Part shown: in pieces, positions 1 to 8,733 of the stretch | How the letters are laid out: each line of letters opens with the position of its first letter | Numbering within the stretch: the stretch's first letter is position 1 | NCBI GenBank assembly: GCA_015179045.1 | Contig: WHUZ01000232.1 | Coordinates: 1-21,299, forward strand | Direction: 5' to 3' | DNA from: Kalaharituber pfeilii | Lineage: Eukaryota; Ascomycota; Pezizomycetes; Pezizales; Pezizaceae | Length of the DNA: 21,299 nucleotides | Notes under the pieces: model-generated | The model's database searches: none | What the model was told of the DNA's origin: nothing | What the model saw: the letters and a program-made list of their open reading frames with translations, nothing else | Program-made: the position numbers and the translations under genes

Positions 1-746
1 CCCACCCCATTGTGTACATGATATTCCCTCATGTGATCTCCCCAAGGTGCCATCGCTGGCTGCACATAGTGTGTGCGAAGTCATTTCTCCGTAGTGAGAG
101 TCTCGGAGGGGAAGCATCCTACAGTCGAGTGCCCGTGCCTGCGAATGCCCAATGGTACAACTGGCAAGGGAAGTAAAGCATCCTTTGAGGTTGGCCTACA
201 AAACGGACTCGTGTGTCAGGTTGGCATAGACTGGACAACACTGTTTGGTTACTCCGTACCCATGATTGTCTTTGTTCAGCTGAACTGAGAAGCCCCTTCC
301 TTAAACTTACCCACCTTAAGCTAGCGTTAAAGCACAAGCAGCGGAGAAGGGAGATTCATACATCCAAAAGCTCTACTCACCGATGTGGAGCAAAACAGGA
401 TTTCAGGCATGACGCCTTGTTGCAATCGGGGACATGTTGACAGGGAGAGTCTTCCCATGATGGTTTGGAAGAGTGGGAATCCGTCCACCCAACACGATGC
501 GTAGATAAATGATACCCATCGATATTAACACTGTCTATATATCTAATCATTCCAATTCAAGTTACCAGCAGGACACCGTATCCGTAGTAAGGAAGACGGG
601 TGTCAGACTCGGTCAAGCAGATAGGAGACTATGTTGTATTGTATGTAATGCTAAAGGGGCTGCGGCAAAAAAAAAAAAGAAAAAAAGTGGATCTGTGTGG
701 TTGTCCACCCTCGGTCAAGGCGGATGTTGTCGGATTCGAACTCTCT
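1..746. other. Left flank, no recognised gene
   Basis: Only short overlapping frames without recognisable domains occur here. A purine run at 667-686 (12 A, one G, 7 A) could be the tail of an old retroposed copy, but the sequence before it does not match the tails of the other LINE copies in the window. The last 12 bases belong to the target duplicated by the LINE that follows. Confidence 0.5.
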
Positions 747-758
747 TCCCTCGGCAGC
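747..758 (+). repeat. Target-site duplication, 5' copy (LINE copy A)
   Basis: TCCCTCGGCAGC, identical to 2097-2108 just after the poly(A). Twelve bases without mismatch is typical of target-primed LINE insertion and implies a fairly recent event. Confidence 0.88.
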
Positions 759-1113
759 CATACATCAACAACCACATCAGGACGAGCGTTTGGAAGCGAC
801 TCCACAACCACAACGTCCCCCCGCTGAAATCTACATAGATCGAAAGCGCTCAGCGAGCTGAGTCTTTTGCTCTAATTTTTATTCTCAAATACCCGACAGC
901 GTGAATTTCCCCCGAGGGGTGAATTTTCGAGGATCCTTCAGCTCACCACCTCCGTTGCCAGCACATCACCCCACCCCTGTCGCGCCAAGACAATGACATT
1001 GAGGTACAGAGACATCGAGATCGGTGTCGCGGGGTACTTGGAAAGGAACCACAAGTTGGAGAGAGGTGCTTTCATGTACTTCGTGTGTACAGACCCTGAG
1101 CGACGGCAGTTTT

Positions 1114-1872
1114 ATGTCCGCAGACGGGGACGCAAGCAAAGTGAAGCCGGTATGGCAAGGCGAGAGGTTCGGGCGGCCATCACCACCACCGCCGCCGCCG
1201 CCACCTCCACAGGTACTGGGGTTCAGCCCCATCGTATGTGTGGCCACGCCTCCGTCACCGCCACCACCACCGCCACCACCACCGCCACCGCCACCGCCAC
1301 CACCCCCACCGACGCCACCAACCCAGCCGAAGCGGACGGCGTCTCCACCTATCTCGACTCGCACGAGGAAGAGGAAGGCACCTCGTGTCGGTCCGTCGCC
1401 GGAGAGGACGACTCCACCACCGGCACCAAAGCCGGCAGCACCGGCACCGGCACCTCCCACGGAGTCGCCGGCACCGCCAACACAAACCACACCACCGACT
1501 CCATCACCACCACCACCAACACCGCCACCACCGCCACCGGCCAAAAGGGGGGGAGGGAAGGAACGCGGTACTAGAACACCAGAGAGAGCCGATGCCAGAA
1601 CGGGGGACAGTCACGGCATCGTGGTACACGGCGTTGCCTTGCGGAAGGAGTTGGGGAAGGTTAGGGCTTGGCTGGAGGCAGCGAATCCGGGGATGGGAAA
1701 GATAGGGGGGATTCGCTGGTTGAGAAAAAAGTCGATTCTGGTGGAGGAGGGGAAAAAGACGAGTTCGGTGGTTGTGTACCTGGGGAAGGAAATGAAGGAG
1801 GAGGGGAAAGTCAGGCTGAGCGGGAGATGGCTTGACGCGGTCCGTTATGAGCCGGGGAGGGGGAGGTTGTAG
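1114..1872 (+). CDS. LINE ORF1 (gag-like), proline-rich, no zinc knuckle
   Basis: A 252-residue ORF1 protein of a Tad-like fungal LINE, expected to bind element RNA. Residues about 24-150 are a proline-rich low-complexity linker encoded by CCACCG/CCACCA repeats. Residues 167-252 form the conserved domain (HGIVVHGVALRKELG, then KKTSSVVVYL), which resembles the RRM-like part of LINE ORF1 proteins and aligns with copy B at 12412-12666. ORF1 proteins usually continue into CCHC knuckles; here the frame stops at GRGRL before any cysteine motif, as copy B does. The ATG at 1114 is a choice: the frame is open from 1003, after a TGA, and that stretch has no other ATG. The different frame from 993 also has an ATG and a charged N-terminus, so a length change in the microsatellite may have shifted the true start. 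Confidence 0.65.
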   Translation: MSADGDASKVKPVWQGERFGRPSPPPPPPPPPQVLGFSPIVCVATPPSPPPPPPPPPPPPPPPPPPTPPTQPKRTASPPISTRTRKRKAPRVGPSPERTTPPPAPKPAAPAPAPPTESPAPPTQTTPPTPSPPPPTPPPPPPAKRGGGKERGTRTPERADARTGDSHGIVVHGVALRKELGKVRAWLEAANPGMGKIGGIRWLRKKSILVEEGKKTSSVVVYLGKEMKEEGKVRLSGRWLDAVRYEPGRGRL

Positions 1873-2044
1873 GGTCCATATCGGGCTCCACCCGCGCTAT
1901 TGGAGAGTCCGCGGGCAATACATGTACGTAGAAGTGTAAGGGGTGGATAGGCTTGGGGGCGTAGGCTTGGTGTTTTTAGGCGGGCTGTTTCGGGAGGCGT
2001 GACTTTAACCTTTTTTCCTATGTATCTAGCACACCATCGCCATA

Positions 2045-2055
2045 GCCCGTAGGGC
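2045..2055 (+). other. 3'-tail hairpin of the LINE family (copy A)
   Basis: GCCC-GTA-GGGC lies about 20 bases before poly(A). Equivalent hairpins are GCCC-ACT-GGGC at 12789-12799, GCCT-TTC-AGGC on the minus strand at 9070-9080, GCCC-TTA-GGGC in the minus tail at 11545-11610 and GCCC-ATA-GGGC in the minus tail at 15096-15127. One closing pair covaries. LINE reverse transcriptases often recognise such 3' structures; that role here is inferred. Confidence 0.6.
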
Positions 2056-2096
2056 GGCACGCGATTAATGATATAAAAAAAAAAAAAAAAAAAAAA

Positions 2097-2108
2097 TCCC
2101 TCGGCAGC
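2097..2108 (+). repeat. Target-site duplication, 3' copy (LINE copy A)
   Basis: TCCCTCGGCAGC directly follows the A-tail and matches 747-758 exactly. Confidence 0.88.
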
Positions 2109-2960
2109 GTAATTGTGCCTTGCTTGCCACTCCCTAATGAGCGCCTGTCCCTCGCGGCGGGAACCCCTAGGCCAACCACACAAATCCGGTGACAATGAAG
2201 GTGGATTCAGTCTATTTGAGGTTCCTTGTCACATGAGGACCTTGCGTAGCGCATACTTGGATTCTAACGGGCTGCATGAATTGGGGGAAGGAGGCTAGTG
2301 TCGCAGAATTATTTTATTTAACCTCAAGGGTCCGAGATATGTCCAAAAGCCCACCACACCACAATGGCATATGCGTATCCCCCGTGAACAGGCATGGAGG
2401 AAAGGCTACGATTGATTCCACTTGTCTACCTCGCTTCGCCCTCGATGGACCCTAAGTCGCGTAGCATAGACCTGGTATGCGGTGCGCCGCTAGTTATCCA
2501 TACCGCACATCGGACCCGGTTGTTGGGGAGTCCCCCTCCTTCGTACCTAGCTCTCCGTGCCGTGCTGACAGACATTTGAGGGTAGCACTGTTACGGACGG
2601 AACTAGTCTCGTAACCAGACACTGACTAAATCTTTCATGACCTCCTGCACCAGTTGAAATAAGTGGGTATCTATCTGATACCGACTTGTGTCCTCTGTAT
2701 CAGCTCTGGGCGGTACGCAAATTGGAAGTGGAACACCTATTCGGGATGGCATTCTTGACCAAAGGCCGTCCTGCTGCGCCACTTTTGAACCACCCAGAAA
2801 TCAACCATGGGGTGGTAGTAGAAGGTTCACGGCAGCGTTGATTGTACGACAACATTGTACGACAAGATCGCGTATATTGACTCAAATTCTATGGCCAGTG
2901 ATAGAACCTCCATCTGTGTCACTTTGCACACAGGTTTAGAAGGTTTCAGTAATACTGGGT
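2109..2960. other. Unique stretch, no gene recognised
   Basis: Balanced composition, frames below about 85 codons and no domain or repeat that I recognise. Its right edge is probably upstream sequence of the zinc-ribbon gene. Confidence 0.5.
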
Positions 2961-2966
2961 GGGAGT

Positions 2967-2973
2967 ATAAAGA
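2967..2973 (+). promoter_or_regulatory. TATA box of the zinc-ribbon gene
   Basis: TATAAAG in the context GGGAGTATAAAGAGG lies about 160 bases before the ATG at 3128. A pyrimidine-rich stretch follows, suiting a 5' UTR of roughly 120-130 bases. Confidence 0.45.
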
Positions 2974-3127
2974 GGAGCCAGATGGGTTCTGTCAGTTTTC
3001 TCCTGCTGCTGGCTATAGACACACATTCGCCTCCGCCCCCCTGCGCTTTCATCATCTCGTCAATATTCTTCACTGCAGCTCTAAGTTTAACGATACCGAA
3101 ATCCTCTATACCAATTAACATCTCAAC

Positions 3128-3475
3128 ATGAATCCAAATGGCACTGTTGACTTCGCATGGATGCAGATTGATTTCCCCACTACAGTACTGCAACCCTGTT
3201 GATCAACTCACGATCTATGTAAATGCTAACCTGTTTATAGATCTCTGTCGAAAATTTTTCTGTTTTGGCTCATCAGGCTCAGGACCAATTGCCAGCAGTA
3301 CGTACTTTGATTCTCATGATAATTTCCAAAGAAGTTACTAACAGCATTTAAATTCCAAACCAATCAGGATAGCCATGTGCTCCAACCAGTTGATGGGGAC
3401 AGCTATTGCCCAAGATGCTGCTTTGCAGTGTCCACAGATGCAACTAGGTGCGACAGATGTGGAGCCCGCATCTAG
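3128..3475 (+). CDS. Small zinc-ribbon protein, three exons
   Basis: A predicted 73-residue protein from exons 3128-3184, 3241-3297 and 3368-3475. Intron 1 (56 bp) starts GTACTG, has a GCTAAC branch site and ends TATAG. Intron 2 (70 bp) starts GTACGT, has TACTAAC and ends CAG. Both are phase 0 and the joined frame stays open to TAG at 3473. The C-terminus holds two CxxC pairs, CPRC (Cys52, Cys55) and CDRCGARI (Cys66, Cys69), ten residues apart, the pattern of a zinc ribbon; function is unknown. The N-terminal half has no motif I know. A TATA box at 2967 and A at -3 of the ATG support the start, but an upstream exon is not excluded. The minus-strand frame over 2936-3193 competes for the first exon; the splice signals and the cysteine pattern favour the plus strand. 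Confidence 0.55.
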
Positions 3476-4955
3476 ACTTAGTAACTCAAAGCATGTACTA
3501 CATGCTTCACCCGAATATAATATTCCCCAAATTTGATTTTTTTTTTCTGGGATTCACTTCCATGGCTTTTGTCAGATAGGGATGGGTTTGTGGCAATGCT
3601 TTGCGAATTTTTGCTTTATATTGCTGTTGGAAACGGGAAGATCAAAGGGTTTGATCAATGCCGATATGTAGTAAATTTTCGAACATGGAACATCAAGGTT
3701 GATGATGACCTTGTCATCATGTTATCTTTGTCTATGTAGAACTACAATGAGATAAATATCTTAGAGCCATTACATGTTGCACAGCCGTACTCCAACACTT
3801 TTTTTTATGGCATCTGTCCCACAATCGTCTGAGCTTGCAAACGAATTCATATGACCGGTTCAAGATTGAGTAAGTGGGAGAGGGAAAATCGTGAAGCCAA
3901 CTTTCAACAATTGCTGCACTCACAAGCGGTAGCTGAAGGAAAGTAAAAGTCAGTATTTGTACACAGTGATTCACACTCCTCAACCGCGCTTAACCACAGT
4001 TTGAGAATATTGCACCCAGGCACTCAAAAACTGTAAACAACTTAAGCTGCCGGAGATCTCCTCGACGTGCCTTGCGCCAGACACTTGTCAAGTTTTGAAG
4101 TATTTATTGCCACTGACGTCCCATTATTACAGGACTGATGAAAGACGTTTCGGACATTCTGTGAAACACTTTGTACACCTCGGTTTACTTAGCAGAGGAT
4201 GACTTGTGAAGTTTCTAGAGATGTACGGAATTAGGAAACAACCAACTTAGGACATCGGACCCCTAGCTTCATGAGAGTAGCAATAGAGTAGCTGAAGATA
4301 TCGAAGGCTCAATAATGCATCAAGCCTCAGGCCGTTGCGTACAACGCAAGGGAAACGTATAGGTCCCATGAGAACAGTGATGCTGAGAACCGGTAGCGAG
4401 TTCAGGGTACCAGTGGTGCAAAAGGAAAGTAGGCATATTGCGGCTGACGGGTATGAGAATCAAGACGTGTGGTGACAATTTATTTGCTATCAGCGGAAGA
4501 GGCTATGGAGCCATTGGGAGTATGAACGAGCATGAAGATATCTGTACTAGGTGAGATATGAAGTACGATATCCTAGATGTAATTGAGGCTATCATAAACT
4601 GAACGAAAGATAAGTCACTATGAAATCGTGCCGAAGAATTAAGAGTGCACACAATCCATGTTTCAACATCGAATATGAATCTTAGGTTTTGACAGTTCAG
4701 CCGTGTCATCTTCAGTTGAACTTACCTCGAAGTATGAGCCGCATCAGCGGACGAGCGGCTCGAGGTTTAATGGTCTGTATACATGTAATCATACATACAA
4801 GGATAAATGTTATAGCATGGTTTCTAGTTTGAGGACTGTTTTGGAGGCTTTCATTTTATCGAAGCCTGAGTTGATAAGAGGAGTTTGTCAATTGAAGCAT
4901 TTGCTTTTGGTAACCTTCAGGAGAGTAGTGGCACTGTTGTCGTTGAGAAAGTATG
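3476..4955. other. Unique stretch, no gene recognised
   Basis: Moderately AT-rich. It has scattered frames of up to 87 codons (for example 4703-4966 plus) without recognisable domains or supporting splice structure. The first part is presumably the 3' UTR of the zinc-ribbon gene; a short palindrome, AGCATGT-ACT-ACATGCT, lies near 3490. Confidence 0.45.
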
Positions 4956-4963
4956 ATGCTCAA

Positions 4964-5302
4964 TAGTGAGCGGCACGAGCCGAGCCAGCTCGAGCTCAAA
5001 CGAGCCAAGATCATGCTTGTGTTTTTCTTGACAGCTCGCTAAAATGCTTAGCCAGTGCAAGGTTTCATAAACTGAAATACCTAATATAGTAATAATTAGA
5101 GACTTGGAGCTCATTCTGACCTACCAACAACTTCGAAATGCACAATTTAGCTGATAGTAGTGAGAAAGATGAAAATTTAGCTTAGTTTAGTTTAGTTTGT
5201 CAAGATTATGTATATAATCAATCCGAGCTCGAGCTCACTTACTCACGAGCTGGCTCGAGCTCACCCTCCAGCTCGGCTCGAGCTAGCTCGTGCCGCTCAC
5301 TA
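4964..5302. mobile_element. hAT-type MITE, complete copy
   Basis: A 339-bp non-coding element with perfect 17-bp terminal inverted repeats, TAGTGAGCGGCACGAGC and its reverse complement, flanked by the 8-bp duplication ATGCTCAA at 4956-4963 and 5303-5310. Eight-base duplications and TAGNG termini are hallmarks of the hAT superfamily. Subterminal regions are rich in GAGCTCGAGCT-type repeats, which could be transposase binding sites. It encodes no transposase, so it would need one supplied in trans. A second copy starts at 5646. Confidence 0.88.
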
Positions 5303-5310
5303 ATGCTCAA

Positions 5311-5645
5311 GAATGTCATCCTTGTCCTCCGAGTGAGCAGGGGACAACTCGTAAGATATTGTCTCGAAGGGGCCCAAGGGATGGATCACAATCAGCTAAG
5401 GTTATGGTGGTGGCGTGAACAGTGGTAAGCACGGTTGCGTGATATGAATTAAAAAGAGGGCCTTGTTCCGGTTTTAGAACTTGCCATTAGGCACAGCGTT
5501 AGCGAGGTTACCCTGAATCTCAGAATTGTTCTGACCCACCGACGAGCAATTTCTGGGACACGAATCGGCCGGCCCGCCAAGAAGATAGGGTGTTTTTAAC
5601 AGTGCCAACCATGTTGTTTTTTAACGGGGCCAGCCCAGCCAGTGC
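5311..5645. other. Unique spacer between two MITE copies
   Basis: About 335 bases with no gene or repeat recognised. The last eight bases, GCCAGTGC, would be the left target duplication of the second MITE, but its right end is missing, so this cannot be checked. Confidence 0.5.
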
Positions 5646-5865
5646 TAGTGAGCGGCACGAGCTAGCTCGAGCCGAGCTGGAGGGTGAGCTCGAGCTGGCC
5701 TGGCATGAGCTCGAGCCTGGATTGATTATATACATAATATTGACAAACTAAACTAAACTAAGCTAACTTTTCATCTTTCTCACTACTATCAGCTAAATTG
5801 AGCATTTCGAAGTTGTTGGTAAATTAGAATGAGCTCCAAGTCTCTAATTATTACTATATTAGGTA
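5646..5865. mobile_element. hAT-type MITE, cut-off second copy
   Basis: This starts with the same TAGTGAGCGGCACGAGC end and follows the reverse complement of the 4964-5302 element for about 220 bases. It breaks at AATTATTACTATATTAGGTA, where the satellite-associated head CAGGAATCGCGG begins. The other terminus was not found in the window. Either the head repeat inserted here or the MITE was truncated by rearrangement. Confidence 0.8.
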
Positions 5866-6045
5866 CAGGAATCGCGGCCACTCGTCGTAAGTACTGATGG
5901 TTACGCCTCGCGCCGGATTGAACCCAGTCGCATTTGACATAGCTTGCACCTAAGCTAAAGGGCTGAAGTGCCAAGTAGTCTAGCAACCTGAGCTCAACTT
6001 AACAAGTATGACAGGTCTCTCTCGCCAGCATTGAATTTGATAGAT
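5866..6045 (-). repeat. Head of the satellite repeat, copy 1 (tRNA-like)
   Basis: The sequence starting CAGGAATCGCGGCCACTCG recurs at 14500, and a partial copy lies around 11423-11437 and 11791-11900, always just before 57-bp satellite units. Read on the minus strand it has TAGCTTAGGTGC (5946-5957), close to a Pol III A box, and GGGTTCAATCC (5915-5925), a good B box. An AGCT/AGCT D-arm-like hairpin surrounds the A box. The interval between boxes is too short for a full anticodon arm, so this is not a working tRNA but may be a tRNA-derived SINE head. The solo LTR at 6046 interrupts it. Confidence 0.5.
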
Positions 6046-6770
6046 TGTAATAATTCAACCTAGACCCCTCGCCCAAGACCCCCAGCCCCGGTCCCATACT
6101 GGCAATCAACATACACATGCCAGTACTCGTACACGTGCAGCTGACCCTGACCCGCTCGCAACTCGTCATACTCCTTCTAGCACTCCGGTATATATCCCTG
6201 CACCTGTAAGCTCGCTTAAGCAACATGGCCGCCAGTATCCCGGTCATCGCTTAACAACCCGAACTCGAGAACCTGCCAGAATCTGCTAGAGGAACCCGGA
6301 TCCCCCAGAACCTGCTGGAAAGCGGTAGAACTAGCCGGAAAGCCCTAGAACCTGCTGGAAGACTCCGGAATCCACCAGCGACAGGTATCGCCGAGCTCAT
6401 TCCCGGATATTCCTGACGCTTCTACCTGCTTCCAGTCATTTCCTTGGCCTTCCATGTACTTCCAGTCGTTTCCTCGGTTTTCCATGTACTTCGTTTGTTT
6501 GTTTGTTTGTTTGCTTGTTTGCTTGGATTTGCCACCGAGAGCTTTCTATAAAGAGGCCCTCCCCCCTCCTCCCTCTTGCCTCTCCACGCAACAACTTGTA
6601 TTCTACCCAAGTTGTGTATTTAGCTTTCAAATACATCTACCTCTCGGTATCACATAGCTCCGACCGCCTCTGCCTCTGCCTCTGCCTTTGCTGTGAGATC
6701 GCCCAGGTGCCTGCCGCCCGCCCCGTACCTGGATCCTGTACCCTGACCCGACCCGGACCGATTTATTACA
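6046..6770. mobile_element. Solo LTR, TSD TAGAT
   Basis: A 725-bp element with complementary ends TGTAATAA and TTATTACA, flanked on both sides by TAGAT (6041-6045, 6771-6775). The satellite head resumes in register afterwards, as comparison with 11900-11925 shows. It has a TATA box (TATAAAG at 6547-6553), a TTTG microsatellite at about 6490-6530 and a CTCTGC run near 6665-6690. With the duplication directly flanking one LTR and no internal genes, this is a solo LTR left by recombination. The parent family (Ty1/copia or Ty3/gypsy) cannot be decided. Confidence 0.85.
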
Positions 6771-6836
6771 TAGATATGACAGGTCCGGCCTGATAGCATG
6801 AGATGTGGCAGAATGAGTTGAGTTTAAGAGATATGG

Positions 6837-7213
6837 TGTGATGACGGCTCAACAGCATCCACTGTTTCGCACGGGTACCGGTGTCTAGAGCTGGCGGAAC
6901 GAAGCCTCAAGGGCGGCCTCAATAATCTAACGTTAAGAAAGGAGTCTTCAATTGTCTTGTCTGTACGTGTCCATATCTGTCCATGTCTGTATATCTCCGT
7001 GTATGTCTGTATATCCCTCCACACAGTCCTATCTACATAGAATTTATAGACCACCTTCGCCTTCCAACTGAGCCTATACATACATATCTCGCTTCTTAAT
7101 CATAATTTTCTTCCTCATCCCATGCATGTGTCATCATGTGGCCCTACCGCTGAGTACCGCTCCGGCCCGCGTATGGCCTTATTCTTTCCATCGGTACCGT
7201 GGTTACCACCACA
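6837..7213. mobile_element. Solo LTR-like insertion, 4-bp TSD ATGG
   Basis: This 377-bp insertion begins TGTGATGACGGC and ends CCACCACA, with ATGG on both sides (6833-6836, 7214-7217). The uninterrupted equivalent at about 11955-11985 reads from AGATATGG straight into CAGGTCCGGCC, which fixes the borders. Ends and duplication suggest a solo LTR; its start resembles the LTR at 11438 (TGTGGTGACGAC), and both share a CCGCTCCGG block. A 4-bp duplication is less usual than 5 bp. Confidence 0.65.
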
Positions 7214-8527
7214 ATGGTAGGTCCGGCCCCACGGCCTCAGGTGAAGAAGAATGAACTCAATTTTAGAGGTATAGGAGGCCCCACCTACCGCCATGAGATG
7301 AGGTAGAGTGAGCTGAATTTGACAGGCATGGAAGGCGCAACCTAGCAACGGCGTGAGAAGGTTGACAGGTATGGCCGGCCCACGAGATGAGGCAGGATAA
7401 GCTAAATTTGGCACGTATAGCCAGCCTGACATAACAGCGCGAGATCAGGCACCATGAGTTGAATTTGACAGGTATGGCGGGCCTAACCTGCCGGCACGAG
7501 ATGCTGCAGAATGAGCTAAACTCGAAAGGTTTGGCAGGCCCTATTCGACGATGTGAGATGAGTCAGAATGAGCTGAATTTCACACGTATTGCAGGCCCTA
7601 TTCAACGACGTGAGGTGAGCCAGAACGAGGTGAATTTTACACGAATTGCAGGCCCGGGCTGTCAGCACGAGATGATGCAGAATGAGCTGAATTTGACACA
7701 TATAGCTGGCCCGTCATGACGGTGCAAGATGTGCTAGAATGAGCTGAATTTGACAGGTATGGCCGGCCCGAGCCTACAATGCAAATATGAGATAAGTTTG
7801 AGATGTATGGCATGCCCAAGGTACGAGATGGGATGAGGTAGAGTGAGCTGAATTTCAGATGTATGGCATGCCTGAACCGAGGCACGAGAAGATACGGAAT
7901 GAGCTGAATTTGATAGATGTGGCAGAACGAGCTGAGCTAGAATCAGCTGAATTTGACAGGTATGAGAGGGCCCACTCGATGGCATGAGGTAAGAAAGAAT
8001 AAGCTCAATTTGACAGGTATTGTAGGCCCAACGTGATGGCGTAGAATGAGCTGAATTTGATGGGTATGGCAGATCTAACCCGTCGGCGTAAGATGTGGCA
8101 GAACAAGCTGAGGTAGAATGAGCAGAATTTGCAACATACGGTATGCCTGACCCGGCGGTATAAGATATGGCAACATGAGCTGAATTTGATAGATATGACA
8201 GGTCCGACCTGACGGCATAAGATGATGTAGAATGAGCTGAATTTGATATATGTGGCAGCCCGACCTGCCAGCGTGAGATGACTCGGAGGTGAATGAGCTG
8301 GATTTGACAGGTATGGCAGGTCCGGCCGGACAGCATGAGATGAGGTAAAATGAGCTCAATTTGACAGGTATGGCAGCTCTGAGCCGACGGCGTGAGGTGA
8401 GGTAGAATGGCTCAATTTGCCACGAATTGCATGCCCAACTTGACGGCATGAGCTGAATTTAGCTGGCCCGACCCGATAGTGTAAGATGAGGTGGAATGAG
8501 CTAAATTTTACAGGCATGGCTGGCCCT

Positions 8528-8733
8528 AGCCATTTCAGTAGCCATTTCGGTAGCCATTTCAGCAGCCATTTCAGCAGCAGTTTCAGCAGCCATTTCAGCA
8601 GCCATTGAAGTAGCCATTGAAGTAGCCATTTCAGCGGCCATTTCAGATGCCATTTCGGTAGCCGTTTCAGTAGCCATTTCAGTGGCCATTTCGGCTGCCA
8701 TTTCGGCTGCCATTTCTTCGGCTGCCATTTCGG
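8528..8733 (+). repeat. 12-bp minisatellite GCCATTTCAGYA, copy 1
   Basis: About 17 imperfect units of AGCCATTTCAGT/AGCCATTTCGGC lie inside array A. The block recurs at 13011-13194 with the same flanking satellite sequence, so the two are paralogous. Read on the minus strand it gives repeated MAAEMATEM, which I treat as a by-product. Confidence 0.8.

Larger units (their letters stand above)
759..2096 (+). mobile_element. Gag-only non-autonomous LINE, copy A
   Basis: This is a 1338-bp retroposed unit. It ends in 22 A (2075-2096) and is flanked by a perfect 12-bp duplication, TCCCTCGGCAGC, at 747-758 and 2097-2108. It holds one gag-like ORF1, about 200 bases of 3' UTR and no ORF2. The 3' tail (about 2030-2074) carries a GCCC-GTA-GGGC hairpin followed by GCGATTAATGATAT and poly(A). 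The same tail closes copy B (12151-12848) and, on the minus strand, the RNase H-bearing LINE at 9033, so mobilisation in trans by that LINE is likely. Because the TSDs define both ends, the missing ORF2 is a property of the copy that moved and not a later deletion. Whether this 5' end is the family's true 5' end is unknown. Confidence 0.85.

Noticed and set aside
720..760. Possible tRNA (GGATTCGAACTC on the plus strand, a B-box-like motif on the minus strand)
   Set aside because: The T-stem does not pair and no acceptable A box is found, even after the LINE insertion is removed.
966..1544. Glycine-rich minus frame and threonine- or histidine-rich plus frames over the ORF1 linker
   Set aside because: Shadows of the CCACCG/CCACCA microsatellite in ORF1; only the plus frame ending at 1872 runs into a conserved domain matched by a second copy.
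2936..3193. 85-codon minus frame with a helical-looking stretch
   Set aside because: No ATG start and no supporting upstream exon; stops lie just beyond a candidate splice site. The plus-strand spliced gene has better signals, although this remains the main alternative.
4703..4966. 87-codon plus frame
   Set aside because: Starts at GTG, has no recognisable motif and ends within the MITE target duplication; no splice or promoter support.
7734..8336. 200-codon minus frame and similar long frames (8356-8904, 14584-15072, 11899-12282)
   Set aside because: They are products of the 57-bp satellite: the repeat length is a multiple of three, and the peptides are degenerate 19-residue repeats present in several phases at once.
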